Assembly (NCBI GenBank): GCA_018398765.1
Contig: JAHBMJ010004022.1
Coordinates: forward strand, 20,993 to 63,492
Direction: 5' to 3'
From: Chromera velia
Lineage: Eukaryota; Sar; Chromeraceae
Length of the DNA: 42,500 nucleotides
This document shows positions 11,290-42,500 of this stretch, one piece after another; position 1 is the first letter of the stretch, and every line of letters begins with the position of its first letter. The position numbers and the translations under genes were made by a program. The notes under the pieces are model-generated. The model saw only the letters and a program-made list of their open reading frames with translations, did no database searches and had not been told where the DNA came from.

Positions 11290-11328
<39 letters not shown>

Positions 11329-12708
11329 CGTCTGTCCGTCTCTTTGTCTGCGGTTTCCTTGTCTTCGCGTCCGTCAGCCTGTCTGGCTGTCCGTCTGACA
11401 GGCACTGCCAGTTTCTTTCTTTCTTAGTGCGGTGCGGTGAGAGCTCGTTTACCGCTTAGAGAGCATCTCTCTCCGCCATCAAAAGTAAAAGAGCGGGAGG
11501 CAAAAGACTCCCTCCCGTCGCTAGTTGAGGGTGCCTGTCTGTCTCTTTTGTCTGTCTCTTTCGTCTCTCATAAGTTTCTTTTGTGCGTCTCTTTTCTGTT
11601 TTTTTCTCTTCTAGTGTTGTGGAAGTGATCTGCTAGCAGCGTAGGACTTGAAGGAACTATCATGGGGTGGGGGGAGCAGACGCAAGCTAGAGCGTTTCCT
11701 TTTGTCTTCTTGAGATCCCCTTCCTCTCTCGCTGTCTGATTGTCCTTCCCTTCCTTGGTCGTCCCTGTGACTCTTCCTTTTTGGTTTTACTGCTTGTCTG
11801 CACGGAAAACAGAGACAGAAAAGTCTGTCTATCTGTCTGGCTGTGTGGATGGAGGGCTATCTGGCTGGCCGGTTGTCTCTCTGGCCGGCCGGCTGTCTGG
11901 ATATCTGGGTGACCCCTGAGCCGCTTCTTTTTATTTGTCGACTTATGCTGCAGCGTTTCCTCTTTTGGGTCTGTCGTTCTGTGCCACTTTCTTTTGTGAT
12001 ATATATCTCTCAATTCTTTTGTCATAACTCTGTTTGTTTGTGTGTCCAAATCGACTGACTGACTGACTCGATTGCTGCAGGCTTGCCCTCCGAGGCATGA
12101 CTTTTCTTTCACACAGAAAATGTATGAAAGAAAATGTATGCACTGACTGACTCGATTGCTGCAGGCTTGCCCTCCGAGGCATGACGACAATCGAGTTCTG
12201 TGAGAAGTCGTTTCGGAAGTCTGGGTTCAACACGTCGGTGTACGACGTTGGTTTTTATGGGAATGTGACGGAGGTCCTGGGGGAGAACCCGGCGCTTTGG
12301 CTTCTCCCATTCGGGAACAGGCCTGGGACTGGCTTGTCGTACCTGTCTGAAAACTCGAGTTTGCTTGACGTGGAGGCGGGCAGGAGACGGAAGAAGAGCA
12401 GAAAGAAAGAGAGGCAAAAAGAAAAGGAACGAGGGGAGGAGGAGAGAGAAAAGGGAAAGGAAGCGCCCTTGTTGGGATCTGCGTCTGATCAAGCAAACGG
12501 CCCATACGGTGCTGCAGCCAGTTCTTCACTAACAGAGAACCTTGGAGGAACACAGAAGGAGACCCTGGTGGGCGGGGGGGGGGTAGGGAAGGCACAAGGG
12601 GGAGAGATTGAGACGGAGGTTATTGCAGAGTTATCAGGGGAGGCAGGAGGGGGGACCTCTGTGCCTTCTGCAGAGGGGGGAGGGACTGCCGTTGGGGGGG
12701 GGGCATGA
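10030..12708 (+). CDS. DHHC-type protein S-acyltransferase, two exons
   Basis: Palmitoyltransferase that transfers a fatty acyl group from acyl-CoA to cysteines of membrane-associated proteins. Exons 10030-10691 and 12165-12708 give 401 residues. The splice restores W221 (donor GTCGGT, acceptor GCTGCAG). Predicted membrane spans lie near residues 19-41, 56-77, 158-180 and 195-221, the standard four-span layout. The Cys-rich domain has C117, C120, C128, C131, C134, C137 and the D142-H143-H144-C145 motif with catalytic C145, so all key residues are present. Exon 2 supplies the TTxE motif (TTIE, 228-231) and a PaCCT-like motif (N243, Y247-D248, G250, N254). A basic, then Gly/Ser/Glu low-complexity tail ends at TGA 12706-12708. 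The frame is open upstream to 9637, but ATG 10030 starts just before a conserved-looking N-terminus. Which membrane it sits in is unknown. Confidence 0.88.
10692..12164 (+). other. Intron of the DHHC gene (1,473 nt)
   Basis: Donor GTCGGTCCGTCG (three GT in 4-nt register) and acceptor GATTGCTGCAG. It contains (TCTG)n tracts at about 11247-11268 and 11290-11345 and more CTGT/CCGG-rich sequence near 11825-11910. An internal copy of the 3' splice site lies 84 nt upstream of the used one. Confidence 0.8.
11247..11345 (+). repeat. (TCTG)n microsatellite in DHHC intron
   Basis: Two TCTG runs are separated by GTAAAGAAAAGACGATATAG. The sequence GAAAAGACGATATAGTCTGT (11276-11295) recurs exactly on the minus strand at 18526-18545, at the edge of another TCTG tract inside RPA1 intron 35. 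In both cases it reads in the sense of the host transcript. Confidence 0.85.
12058..12185 (+). repeat. 44-bp direct repeat duplicating a 3' splice site
   Basis: Copies at 12058-12101 and 12142-12185 are identical over 44 bp and contain a CTGAC-type branch-point context, the acceptor GATTGCTGCAG and the first bases of DHHC exon 2. The copies are 84 nt apart (28 codons), so the upstream acceptor would be used in frame but meets a TGA about 22 codons later. Confidence 0.9.
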
Positions 12709-13384
12709 CGTGGTTGTTCGAGCAGTCAGCGTGTGGATGCAGTCAGTCACTTTGTCTGTCTCTCATTACTCTCACTGGCAGACACGCACCGCTCTCGATC
12801 CCCTCTTTGCTCTTTCTTACTTTTTCTTCCCCGAGTCATGTACGACAGACGTTATTCCCTTCTTTGTCCTCCTTCATTTCCTACTTGGGATGGAGATTCG
12901 TCGATCGAAGAATTGATCAAGGGGGGAGCACTATAAAGCAGGGATCAGCAGGAGGCACTTTTGTCTGACGAACTGCATGTATAACGCACGCAATCCGAGG
13001 CGTAAGACATCAAAATCAAATAATAAAACATAACGTCATTTTTTAATTTTTTAAAAAATATTTGATTTTGATTTTTTATATTGTTGCTAATATTTTTGAA
13101 ACTATGCATCAAAATATAAGTCAAGCGACTTGTCAAGACATAAGTTCTCTAGTAAGTTCTAACTGAAGTTTACTAGCAGGAAGTTTAACCAGCTTTATAA
13201 AGAGAATGATGATTAAGTAGATAATTAAAATTTGATTTTTTATATAAACATCCACAAGACAATTTATTTACAATTGTTTTCATTGAGAGCAAAGACAATG
13301 ACCGTCAATGACAGCCTTTAGGCTTGCAGGGCAGAATGGGGCTCTAATACATCGTAATGAATTCCCTCAACCTTCTACTGCCAA
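12709..13384. other. Intergenic, no gene seen
   Basis: The first 250 bases are pyrimidine-rich and probably include the DHHC 3' untranslated region. From about 12970 the sequence is AT-rich, with a T-rich hairpin-like stretch near 13030-13090. I see no polyadenylation signal that I would defend. Confidence 0.5.
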
Positions 13385-13788
13385 CCCTGCAAAAAATATT
13401 AGAAAAGTAATAGAAAAGTTGTTTAAAAAGTGATAGAAAAGCAATAGAAAACTAGCTGATAGAAAAGTGATAGAAATTCAAATTTCTAACATGTTAGAAA
13501 TTTGACTCGAATTTCTAAGATTTTTTATAACTTCTATCAAATGTCAGAAATGTTAGAAAAGTGATAGAAATTTAATTTAAATTTCTATCACTTTTCTAAC
13601 ATTTCTAACATTTAATAGAAATTGACTATAATTTCTGACATGTTAGAAATTAAAGTTTAATTTCTATTACTTTTTTAACCAGTTTTCTAACTTTGAATTT
13701 CTATTATCACTTTTCTATCACTTTTCTATCAGTTTTCTATCACTTTTCTAACAACTTTTCTATCACTTTTCTAATATTTTTTGCAAGG
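13385..13788. mobile_element. Foldback element, 404 bp, built from AGAAAAGTGAT units
   Basis: The ends CCCTGCAAAAAATATTAG (13385 onward) and, inverted, CCTTGCAAAAAATATTAG (from 13788) match over roughly 50 bp with a few mismatches. Both arms then continue as repeats of TAGAAAAGTGA. The centre carries the palindromes TTTCTAACATGTTAGAAA and a TCACTTTTCTAAC/GTTAGAAAAGTGA pair. The whole element can fold into a long imperfect hairpin. No ORF; non-autonomous. Confidence 0.85.
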
Positions 13789-14231
13789 AAAGTAGAAAAA
13801 TCTCCTTCTTCATCTCTTTTTTATCCAAGACACAGAGTCTTCTATACATATGTGCTTCTTCTGCAAAGACCTAGGCAAAGAGCTAAGGCAAAGACATGAA
13901 TGCGCACGTACGATGCACGTACGTCTTTAATTCAATAACATGAAGGAAAAACCTAGGAGTGTTTGCTAGATAGATTCTTTATATTAGATCTTCACAAAAA
14001 AAAATCTATCTAACTAATTTAAACCAATTTAAACAAAATATATTGAAAAACGCTTAGAAAAAAATCTTTAAAAAAAAAGTCTAGAAAAAATTTTGAATAC
14101 GAAAAAAACAGTAAAGTTTTTAATACATTTTAGGTTCATAGAACAGGATGCTGTATGAGGGCCATCTAGAGGGCCATTAGGTGACCGCTCTAGGAAATCG
14201 ACTTCTCTTTTTAACATAAGCAAATCCCCTT
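13789..14231. other. AT-rich intergenic DNA, nothing recognised
   Basis: Contains A-rich runs near 14000-14100 and a short inverted pair ACGTACG around 13906-13922. No coding or RNA gene signal. Confidence 0.5.
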
Positions 14232-14254
14232 AAACCTGATAGCTGGGGACTTAC

Positions 14255-14618
14255 CGGAACTCTCTCATTTGTCTCAGCTAGGACCCGGTGTAGGAGGTAC
14301 CCCACCGTACTGGCAAGCTTAACAACATTTTCGAAACTTGTGAATCGAAAGTAAAATTTTCTGACCATGCCCCCCCTCTAAAATGTGGAAAGCGAATAAT
14401 ATCCGCTTCAGCCTCTCTGGGAGGTCTCCGAATATTCTACGCCACCTGAATTACCAAATCTTTGTTGTGTGCAATAAGTTGTGCAAGAGCGTTGACTCTT
14501 GTACCGCTTGCCGTTTGAATGATTTGGATGAGACCAAGCTCAATGGTGCGAAGACCTGAATTTTCAAGCTCAGCCACAAGTGACAATTCAGAATCTTTTA
14601 TATAAATTCAAATAGAAT
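14255..14618 (-). pseudogene. Possible coding relic or cryptic exons, unknown protein
   Basis: On the minus strand a 51-codon frame beginning DSELSLVAELENSGLRTIEL has amphipathic helical character and ends at TAG 14437-14439. A second helical frame (RRIFGDLPERLKRILFAFHI) continues in a shifted phase. A third (FENVVKLASTVGYLLHRVLA, then ETNERVP) ends exactly at a GTAAGT site at 14254-14249. Three consecutive protein-like segments in changing frames suggest a decayed gene or small exons of a gene I cannot assemble. No start or family is recognised. Confidence 0.25.
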
Positions 14619-15513
14619 TCAAAGGAATCTTGGTTTCTGCCTAGGTTTCTAGCTAAGGCTCCACTCCGTTCCACTCAAAAACGAAAAGAAGTTCCTACCC
14701 AATTTTGTTAGATCTATGTAGCCGTAATTTAGAGTTTCTATGGTCATTTCGACTCATTTAGAATAAACTCTCTATAGTAAACTCTGTACTTTAAGTCCTT
14801 TAATTATGTTTTTTACTAAATTTTTTCCATAATATATTTCTAGCATATTTTATTTTAGATTTTTTAAGTAGATCAATATATGAATTTGGAGGGGGTAAAA
14901 AATCTAAACAAAAAAAAAATCTATCTAAAAACCACCCCTAGGCCAGGAGAAACAAATCATCTCAACATACCTTCCCCAGTGTCCCCACACACGTCCCCCA
15001 ATGAGGCAACCCTCAATGGTATAGGCATATTTGTCAATGTCGAGACTTCGCCTACCAGAGGAGGTTTACGTACTGGTCTTGTGGCCCGTGATCTCAAACA
15101 CAAAGACTGGACCTGGGGACTGGACAGTACAGTGCTTACTGGCACCCATGTTTGAGCGAAGTAGATAGACTATAACTTTTGGTCTCATGATTGAATTAAA
15201 ACATTGTCAATGACTGTCAGAACGCGTTATAGAAATATGTTTAGGGTTGCGAAACTTTCACAGTTCCAAAAAATTAGAAAGAAAAAGATGAAGATGCCGG
15301 TGGGAAATAAAGGGTGGGTCGGTGGATAGGTGGAGGTGCCAATTGAGGTCTAGGATTGAAGTTATCAAAATTTTTAACGATTTTTAAAGAATTAAGGAAG
15401 TGCAAAAATTGTATAATTCAGCCCATCGTTTATACAGACTAACTTCAGAATTTGTTTTCATTAAAAGTGATAAAATTGTTTTTATAAATCCTAAAACAAT
15501 TCATTTGAATTTT
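14619..15513. other. Intergenic; one weak plus-strand ORF
   Basis: A 91-codon plus-strand frame (14880-15155) is Pro/Thr/Asn-rich with no recognisable domain. I do not call it a gene. The remainder is AT-rich. Confidence 0.4.
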
Positions 15514-15572
15514 GGCCCAGCAAAGTGAGAATATAGACCGTGTGCATGTCCCACAACCACGGCGGCATGCAA
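15514..15572 (+). repeat. 59-bp dispersed repeat, copy 1
   Basis: GGCCCAGCAAAGTGAGAA... through CCCACAACCACGGCGGCATG. It matches 17142-17200 with about seven to nine differences, which look like transitions only. Confidence 0.7.
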
Positions 15573-17141
15573 CACAGCTTCCTTTTTCATTTTTTTCTTT
15601 TTCTTGGTAGAAGCCAGAAGTAGTGACAAAACGATGATGAATGAACGAACTCGGATGAGTAAGAAAAGAAAAAGACAAGTTAGAAGGCATTTTTGCAAGA
15701 CAATTTTGTGATGGTAACAACGCATGATGCTGAGGAGAAGGGGCTGGAAAGGCACGGTCATGTTCGATCGACGGAGAGCGCAATCAAGAGGTTCAGAGAA
15801 GAGAGATGTGCACCAGATGTGCACGCAGAAAAAGAGATCATTGGTCAGAGGTGGGGAGATACATCAGCCTATGACAGGAATTGTAGCTACCTGCCAACAG
15901 AGCCTCCGGATGCGGGAGGTTACGGAGGGAACCCATACATGCCCACCCCACCTTACACACGTACATAGAGATCCGTGGCAAAGGGGATCACTCAATGAAG
16001 AGCAAGAGATCGCGATTAAGTGTAAAGCAGGCAAGAGGAAGCCGGAGAGAATGAACGCGATTGAATGAAGGAACTAACAGATGGAAAGAGAAAAGGAGGG
16101 CAATCGCGTGTGAAGTTGTCCAATCACGTTATAAAACCCAATGAAGGGTGTCACTGAATGAAGAATGGGAGCCCTGACAAATTCAGCAGACAGAGAGAAA
16201 AGACAGCTGCATCAACGCATAGAAAGACATAGTTTGTGCAAGTGCTAACAAAAGGCAATACACGTGGGATACAAGCAGACGGATGGACCACCCAGCCTGT
16301 CCGCCCCGACATAAACAGCAAGCCTTGGAAGAAACTGTGGACGGTGGACCACCAAGGCCGCCCAAATTGCTGGAGAGGATCCATTTGAAGAATTGGCGAG
16401 CTGTGGCATCATCTAGACACCCAAAAAATTAAAAGAAAGAAGTAGATGCCGAACTGCACATAGGGCGTTGAGGTTTGATGTTGGATAAGGAGATAACCAA
16501 AGAAAGGGGGGCCAATGAGAGGCCTGGTTTGATCCACTGGCAGGCAGCGGTTGCCGAGGGAAGAGAGGTTGATGGCGTAACATAGAGGGAGTGAGGAGAA
16601 GATCTCCCTATACCGGTTAAACGTTGTCAATTTTAAAAGGAGCTAGAAAAAGACGAAGCACAACTGAACAAGACGGTACAACTGAGAAAAGGATATGCAG
16701 TGCGTCTGCACTTTGTAAAAAAGTCACATCGAAAATAAAGAAGCCATGGAGAGGGTAAAAGTAAAGGATAACATATGTTGAGGCAGTGGCTACTAGCATC
16801 TTCGGAAATAGAGAGCAGAGAGGCATGACCCAAAGTCTCATACGAACAACTTGAAGTCTGGTGAGTCTGTTTGAAAAAAAAGTGGATCGAACAAACCAGG
16901 TCTGGTACCATATTGTATACCATAATGATGATGCTAAACAGACATAAAGACTGTATAGAGGTGTATCCGGGGCTCGGCCGTTATTCAGAGTCCAAGGACT
17001 GTTAGATAGAGGAATAGAACGAAAGCCAAACAAAGTAAGTCACTCTTATCGATTGATCGAACGCATTAGACGAAGCGGATGAACGCGATAGGTCGAGGAC
17101 AGATGAGGTAAATGCCCGGCGCGGCCCCGGATATGAATCCT
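15573..17141. other. Gene-free stretch between the two 59-bp repeats
   Basis: Purine-rich on the plus strand. Minus-strand ORFs (for example 17033-16617) are hydrophobic and unlike any protein I know. The CCAAAAAATTAGAAAG-like stretch near 15267 resembles one near 16422, so this may be one degraded repeat unit. Confidence 0.4.
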
Positions 17142-17200
17142 GGCCCGGCAAAGTGAAAATGTAGACCACGTGCGTGTCCCACAACCACGGCGGCACGCAA
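17142..17200 (+). repeat. 59-bp dispersed repeat, copy 2
   Basis: Same orientation as copy 1 at 15514-15572. Confidence 0.7.
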
Positions 17201-17411
17201 TAAAACAAAAAAAAGAAACTATAGCGCAAATATAGTATAATATTCTAAATTTTACCGAATTTACATTAAAGCTAGCATGAAAGACTTATTTAATCAATGA
17301 TTCGTATTTTGAGGCGTATTTTAAGAATTGTAGCAACTCCTACTTAATGCAACATTCAACAAATTTACAATCGATCGTTTTCATTCTCTAAAACGTTTGA
17401 AATGCAATCGA

Positions 17412-39469
<22,058 letters not shown>

Positions 39470-40715
39470 GACGGCGTCGCTCTACATGCAGGGTAGATAC
39501 GTCTCTGTGGACAAACGCAGGACTAGAGCGGTTGGACTCGCAGGACTCAGAAGAAGACGATGGATGTCAAAGCAGAGAGAGCACAGATGATGCCGCACTC
39601 TCTCAAAAAATGGTCTGCCAAAGCGAGGGGCGTTCCAGCTTGAAGGAACTAGGAAAGGAACGAGGGCTGCCTGCAGCCCCCCAGCTATAGCTGAGAGAGA
39701 TAAAAGGCTGGCTGTTTCAGGAGACGGCTGGACGTTTGAAGAGTTTGGGACGAGTCAAAGACACTGAACGCTTTTCTGCCAACGAATCTACACCAACACG
39801 GCGAATCGGGGGATCATTCGGCTAAACATGATCAACACCCAAACATATATACCGACATATATGTGTAGTGACACTGCTTTTCAGCTCGCCTTAATTGGTC
39901 TTCACTTCGATCAGTTACTTCACCTCATCTTCACCTAGCTTGCACGAACCCCCCCCCAATAGCTCACGCACCCTCGCGCGGGTATGGCCCCGGAAAGCGA
40001 AGCGGGGGGCACTTACAAAACAAAAATACCCCAACCCATGCATGTCTTTCGCCAAAAAAAGGCCCCGGAAAGATCCCGCCCAAACGGTCCAGAAAAGCGT
40101 GAACCCGACTTCAATGCATGCGTGCGTCAGATCCCCGGAAAGCGACCGCGAAAAGGCTGAATTTGCGCCATGCGTGCGTCAGAGCTAGTCAGAGCATACC
40201 CCCGGGCTTTTTTCCCGGGGAAGGGGGGGGGGAGATCGGCGCGACGGCTGGCCGGGAGAGGCCGGCGTGCGTCAATCGTGCAGTTCTCATTTTTCTTGCT
40301 TTCCGGGGCCGTTCGCAAGCTTGCTTGCGTCAGATAAAAGCCCATGCATGCATCTGTTCACATCCGTCTACATGACCGCGCGTACTATGCGCGTACTCGA
40401 CTAGCCGTCTCTCAGACTGTCGTTCTCTTTCAGACAATGTCAGGCATTGTCAGGCACAGCGAGACTCAGACTCAGAGGCACGTCAAATCCAACTGTCAAA
40501 TTCGCCGTCAATGTACGTCTCTCGAAGCAGCAGAAACTTTGATGACTTTCTTCCTGTCACGACCCCTTGGCTGGTGTTACCCTGTCGCTCGGCCTGACGG
40601 GGTGTTCTGCGTCCGTTGGCTTCTTCGAGTTGCCTTCCCGAAATAAAGTTAAGCGGGTGTGTTGGGTGGAAGTCAATTGCACCTTGATTGACAACGCAAG
40701 AAAAGAAATCCGAGG
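39470..40715. promoter_or_regulatory. Divergent promoter region with CCCCGGAAAG motif cluster
   Basis: The region lies between the RPA1 start (minus) and the next plus-strand ORF. CCCCGGAAAG occurs at 39988-39997, 40063-40072 and 40133-40142, and inverted at 40299-40308. GCGTCAG occurs at 40124, 40176 and 40327. TGCATG-type palindromes lie near 40038, 40113 and 40346. A hairpin CCCGGG-CTTTTTT-CCCGGGG lies at about 40201-40220. The clustering is visible; the regulatory role is inference. Confidence 0.5.
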
Positions 40716-41171
40716 ATGAGAGAGGAACACGCTAAACTATTACAGCAGACCTACAGGGGCGTGCTTGCTGTCTGTGGATTTGCGGTTCTCTGTCGACGCA
40801 CGCAGAAGCTGGCGGAGAAAGAGTGTGAGACAAACTTATGGTGGATGGGCATAGACCTCTGCGTGATGTCTTTATTTGTGTTCACGTTGGTCCTCGAGGG
40901 CGTCTTTGTTCTTGAACTTCTGTTGCGCTCCGTCTTTCAGTGGTCAGGAAGGCAGATTGTGGTCGCATTCGAGGGAAAGAACGCCGAAAAGGACTTTGAG
41001 GGACTCACAAAACTCACAAGACACATTCTCAGGTCCGTCAAAGAATCCGTTCCGCCGATGAAACACAAATGCATACACAAACGGTTCTGTGACAGCAACG
41101 ACGCTTTTCGGTTCATTGGTAGATTCACCCAGCAAGACTTCACGCAAGTCCTGCGAAGCTTCTTTGATTGA
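40716..41171 (+). CDS. Hypothetical membrane-associated protein, 151 aa ORF
   Basis: ATG 40716 to TGA 41171. A possible hydrophobic segment near residues 15-27 precedes a strong one near 43-70 (LCVMSLFVFTLVLEGVFVLE). A charged segment follows and the end is FRFIGRFTQQDFTQVLRSFF. No family is recognised. An internal GTCCGT site at 41033 would end an exon at 41032 in phase 2, which fits the DUF6817-like exon at 41495. The ORF may therefore be either a complete single-exon gene or the first exon of that downstream gene. The well-formed residues after 41032 favour a separate gene; the phase match favours the fusion. Confidence 0.4.
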   Translation: MREEHAKLLQQTYRGVLAVCGFAVLCRRTQKLAEKECETNLWWMGIDLCVMSLFVFTLVLEGVFVLELLLRSVFQWSGRQIVVAFEGKNAEKDFEGLTKLTRHILRSVKESVPPMKHKCIHKRFCDSNDAFRFIGRFTQQDFTQVLRSFFD

Positions 41172-41494
41172 CCCTGCTGCTATCTGTGTGGAGAACGCGG
41201 CTGTCCGTCTGCTTCTGTTGAGTTAACAATTGTTTTTGTTTACATAGGCAGCCGAAAACAGATATGTAAGTTGTTCTGACCGGCTCCCGGTCTCCACACC
41301 CGACACGTGTCCGTTAAAAGAAAAAACCACTTCTCGATCTGCCCGGCAGCTCTTCTAATTCGGCGGGATAGAAGCTGCTGTTTCCTTCACGAAGGAGTGA
41401 CTGCCTGCATGTGTTGAAGTGGCAAGATGCCTTTCAATAATTGTCCTTGAAACGCCACTCCCCGGCAATTAACGAAAGAAATAAATGCAAGCAG

Positions 41495-42500
41495 GAGAGA
41501 CTACGAAGCCCTGGATCCCGACTTTGGCGTCTTCGACCAGATTCTCAAAACTGCGGGGGCAGAGGAATACTGGCACAAACACTCAGTCAGTCAGCCAGGT
41601 AGGCAGACACACAGGCAGATATACAACATTTGTCACAGAGACAGTCTGTCGGGCAGGCAGGCAGCCAGGCAGCCGGTGAGTGAGTGAGTGAGTGAGTGCG
41701 TGAGTTAGTGAGTGCGTGAGTGAGTGAGTGCGTGAGTGAGTGAGTGCGTCAGTTCGTGAGTGAGTGTGTGACTTCGTGAGTGAGTGAGTGAGTGAGTGAG
41801 TGAGTGAGTGACTGAGTGAGTGAGTGAGTGAGTGAGTGAGGGAGAGTGAGTGAGTGAGAGTGAGTGAGTGAGTGAGAGTGAGTGAGTGAGTGAGTGCATC
41901 AGTTCGTGAGTGAGTTTGTGAGTTCGTGAGTGAGTGAGTGAGTGAGTGACTGAGTGACTGAGTGAGTGAGTGAGTGAGTGAGTGGGTGAGTGAGTGAGTG
42001 AGATGGACCATGTTGCACAAGAGGGTCTGAGGGGTTGACCTCCTCTTCCGCTCATTCATTCAGTACACAATTCACGCATCCATCGAGGTGCGCTGCCACG
42101 CTCATCTACCCCCCTCTCCCTTGATGAATCTTCCCACGATCCAACGCTTCCTCCTTTGATTGATTCTTTCATTTGATGTTCGGCGAGACCCTTCTGTACC
42201 TTTTTCTTCTCTGCCCCCGCCTGCTTTGGCTGGACGTCTGCATGGGGATGGAAAATCTCGGGAGGGACAATGGAAGGAGAAAAGAAGAAGAAAAATTATT
42301 GACCCATGCAGACTTGATAATTGACACGTACAGATAGATGCCATTCAGGAGGCATTCGATTCCTTGCGTAGACATGCAGACGTGCATGAATGCATGCATG
42401 AGCTGCTGCAGACCTTTCGAGAACACCTGATAAACACCTGGCTTATCATGAAGACGTGGGGCCAACCCGACGACCTGTCTAGGGCGATGCTATTCCACTC
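41495..42500 (+). CDS. DUF6817-like protein, exons, cut by right edge
   Basis: Exon 41495-41585 reads RDYEALDPDFGVFDQILK then TAGAEEYWHKHS and ends at donor GTCAGTCAG. Exon 42412 onward (acceptor GCTGCTGCAG) reads TFREHLINTWLIMKTWG then QPDDLSRAMLFHS up to the window end. Joined in phase 0, this resembles the DUF6817 pattern of an early His, HL.GT..LL..WG.P and AGLFHS, which I know from plants, oomycetes and algae; its function is unknown. The first listed exon has no in-frame ATG (a stop lies near 41445), so an upstream exon is required. Acceptor GCAAGCAG at 41494 is my choice and is uncertain. Confidence 0.55.
41586..42411 (+). other. Intron of the DUF6817-like gene (826 nt)
   Basis: Starts GTCAGTCAGCC and ends TGAGCTGCTGCAG. 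About 40% of it is the (GTGA)n array at 41676-42001. Confidence 0.6.
41676..42001 (+). repeat. (GTGA)n array, 326 bp, in DUF6817-like intron
   Basis: Nearly pure GTGA with scattered variants GTGC, GTTC, GTTA, GTCA and GTCT, plus a few GA slips. GT stays in 4-nt register for long stretches. The strand is the transcript sense, so the array contains dozens of GTGAGT matches, each a strong donor sequence. Confidence 0.95.

Noticed and set aside
14880-15155. 91-codon plus-strand ORF
   Set aside because: Short, rich in Pro/Thr/Asn, no start context, domain or partner exon; open frames of this length are expected by chance.
41583-42059. Minus-strand ORFs encoding a Leu-Thr-His-Ser repeat
   Set aside because: Translation of the (GTGA)n array on the antisense strand, inside an intron.

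Overview
This is an intron-rich, repeat-rich window from a nuclear eukaryotic genome. Short exons separated by introns of about 170 to 1,470 nt, many microsatellites, frequent TGCATGC palindromes and the sequences of the proteins suggest a protist. An alveolate alga of the chromerid type (Chromera/Vitrella) is my best guess, but it is an inference. There is no prokaryotic or organellar signature and I recognise no virus.

Layout. From 1 to about 9.4 kb lies mostly gene-poor repeat DNA: an ORF entering from the left edge, a 184-bp minisatellite (1.4-2.3 kb), a pair of 259-bp direct repeats (4.0 and 6.6 kb) enclosing unidentified coding-like minus-strand sequence, and a decayed tandem duplication (7.5-7.7 kb). 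A 330-bp inverted-repeat MITE (9470-9799) sits just upstream of a two-exon DHHC palmitoyltransferase gene on the plus strand (10030-12708). From 12.7 to 17.4 kb is AT-rich intergenic DNA with a 404-bp foldback element and a possible coding relic.

The minus strand from 39469 down to 17412 is one gene: the largest subunit of RNA polymerase I (RPA1/POLR1A type). I reconstructed 37 exons by hand. All phases agree, the spliced CDS is 6,900 nt (2,299 residues plus stop), and exon and intron lengths add up exactly to the 22,058-nt span. On the far side of a 1.25-kb divergent promoter region there is a plus-strand ORF (40716-41171) and exons of a DUF6817-like protein that runs off the right edge.

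Headline observation. In the RPA1 gene the 5' splice sites follow GTNNGT (32 of 36) rather than GTRAGT: +3 is C in 15 of 36. In 18 of 36 introns the GT recurs a third time in exact 4-nt register from the exon boundary, and many of these runs extend into long (GTNN)n arrays. The DHHC and DUF6817 introns also begin GTNNGT. The tetranucleotide repeats therefore appear to be anchored on the splice donors. I know of no description of this. The counts are by eye and need a genome-wide test.
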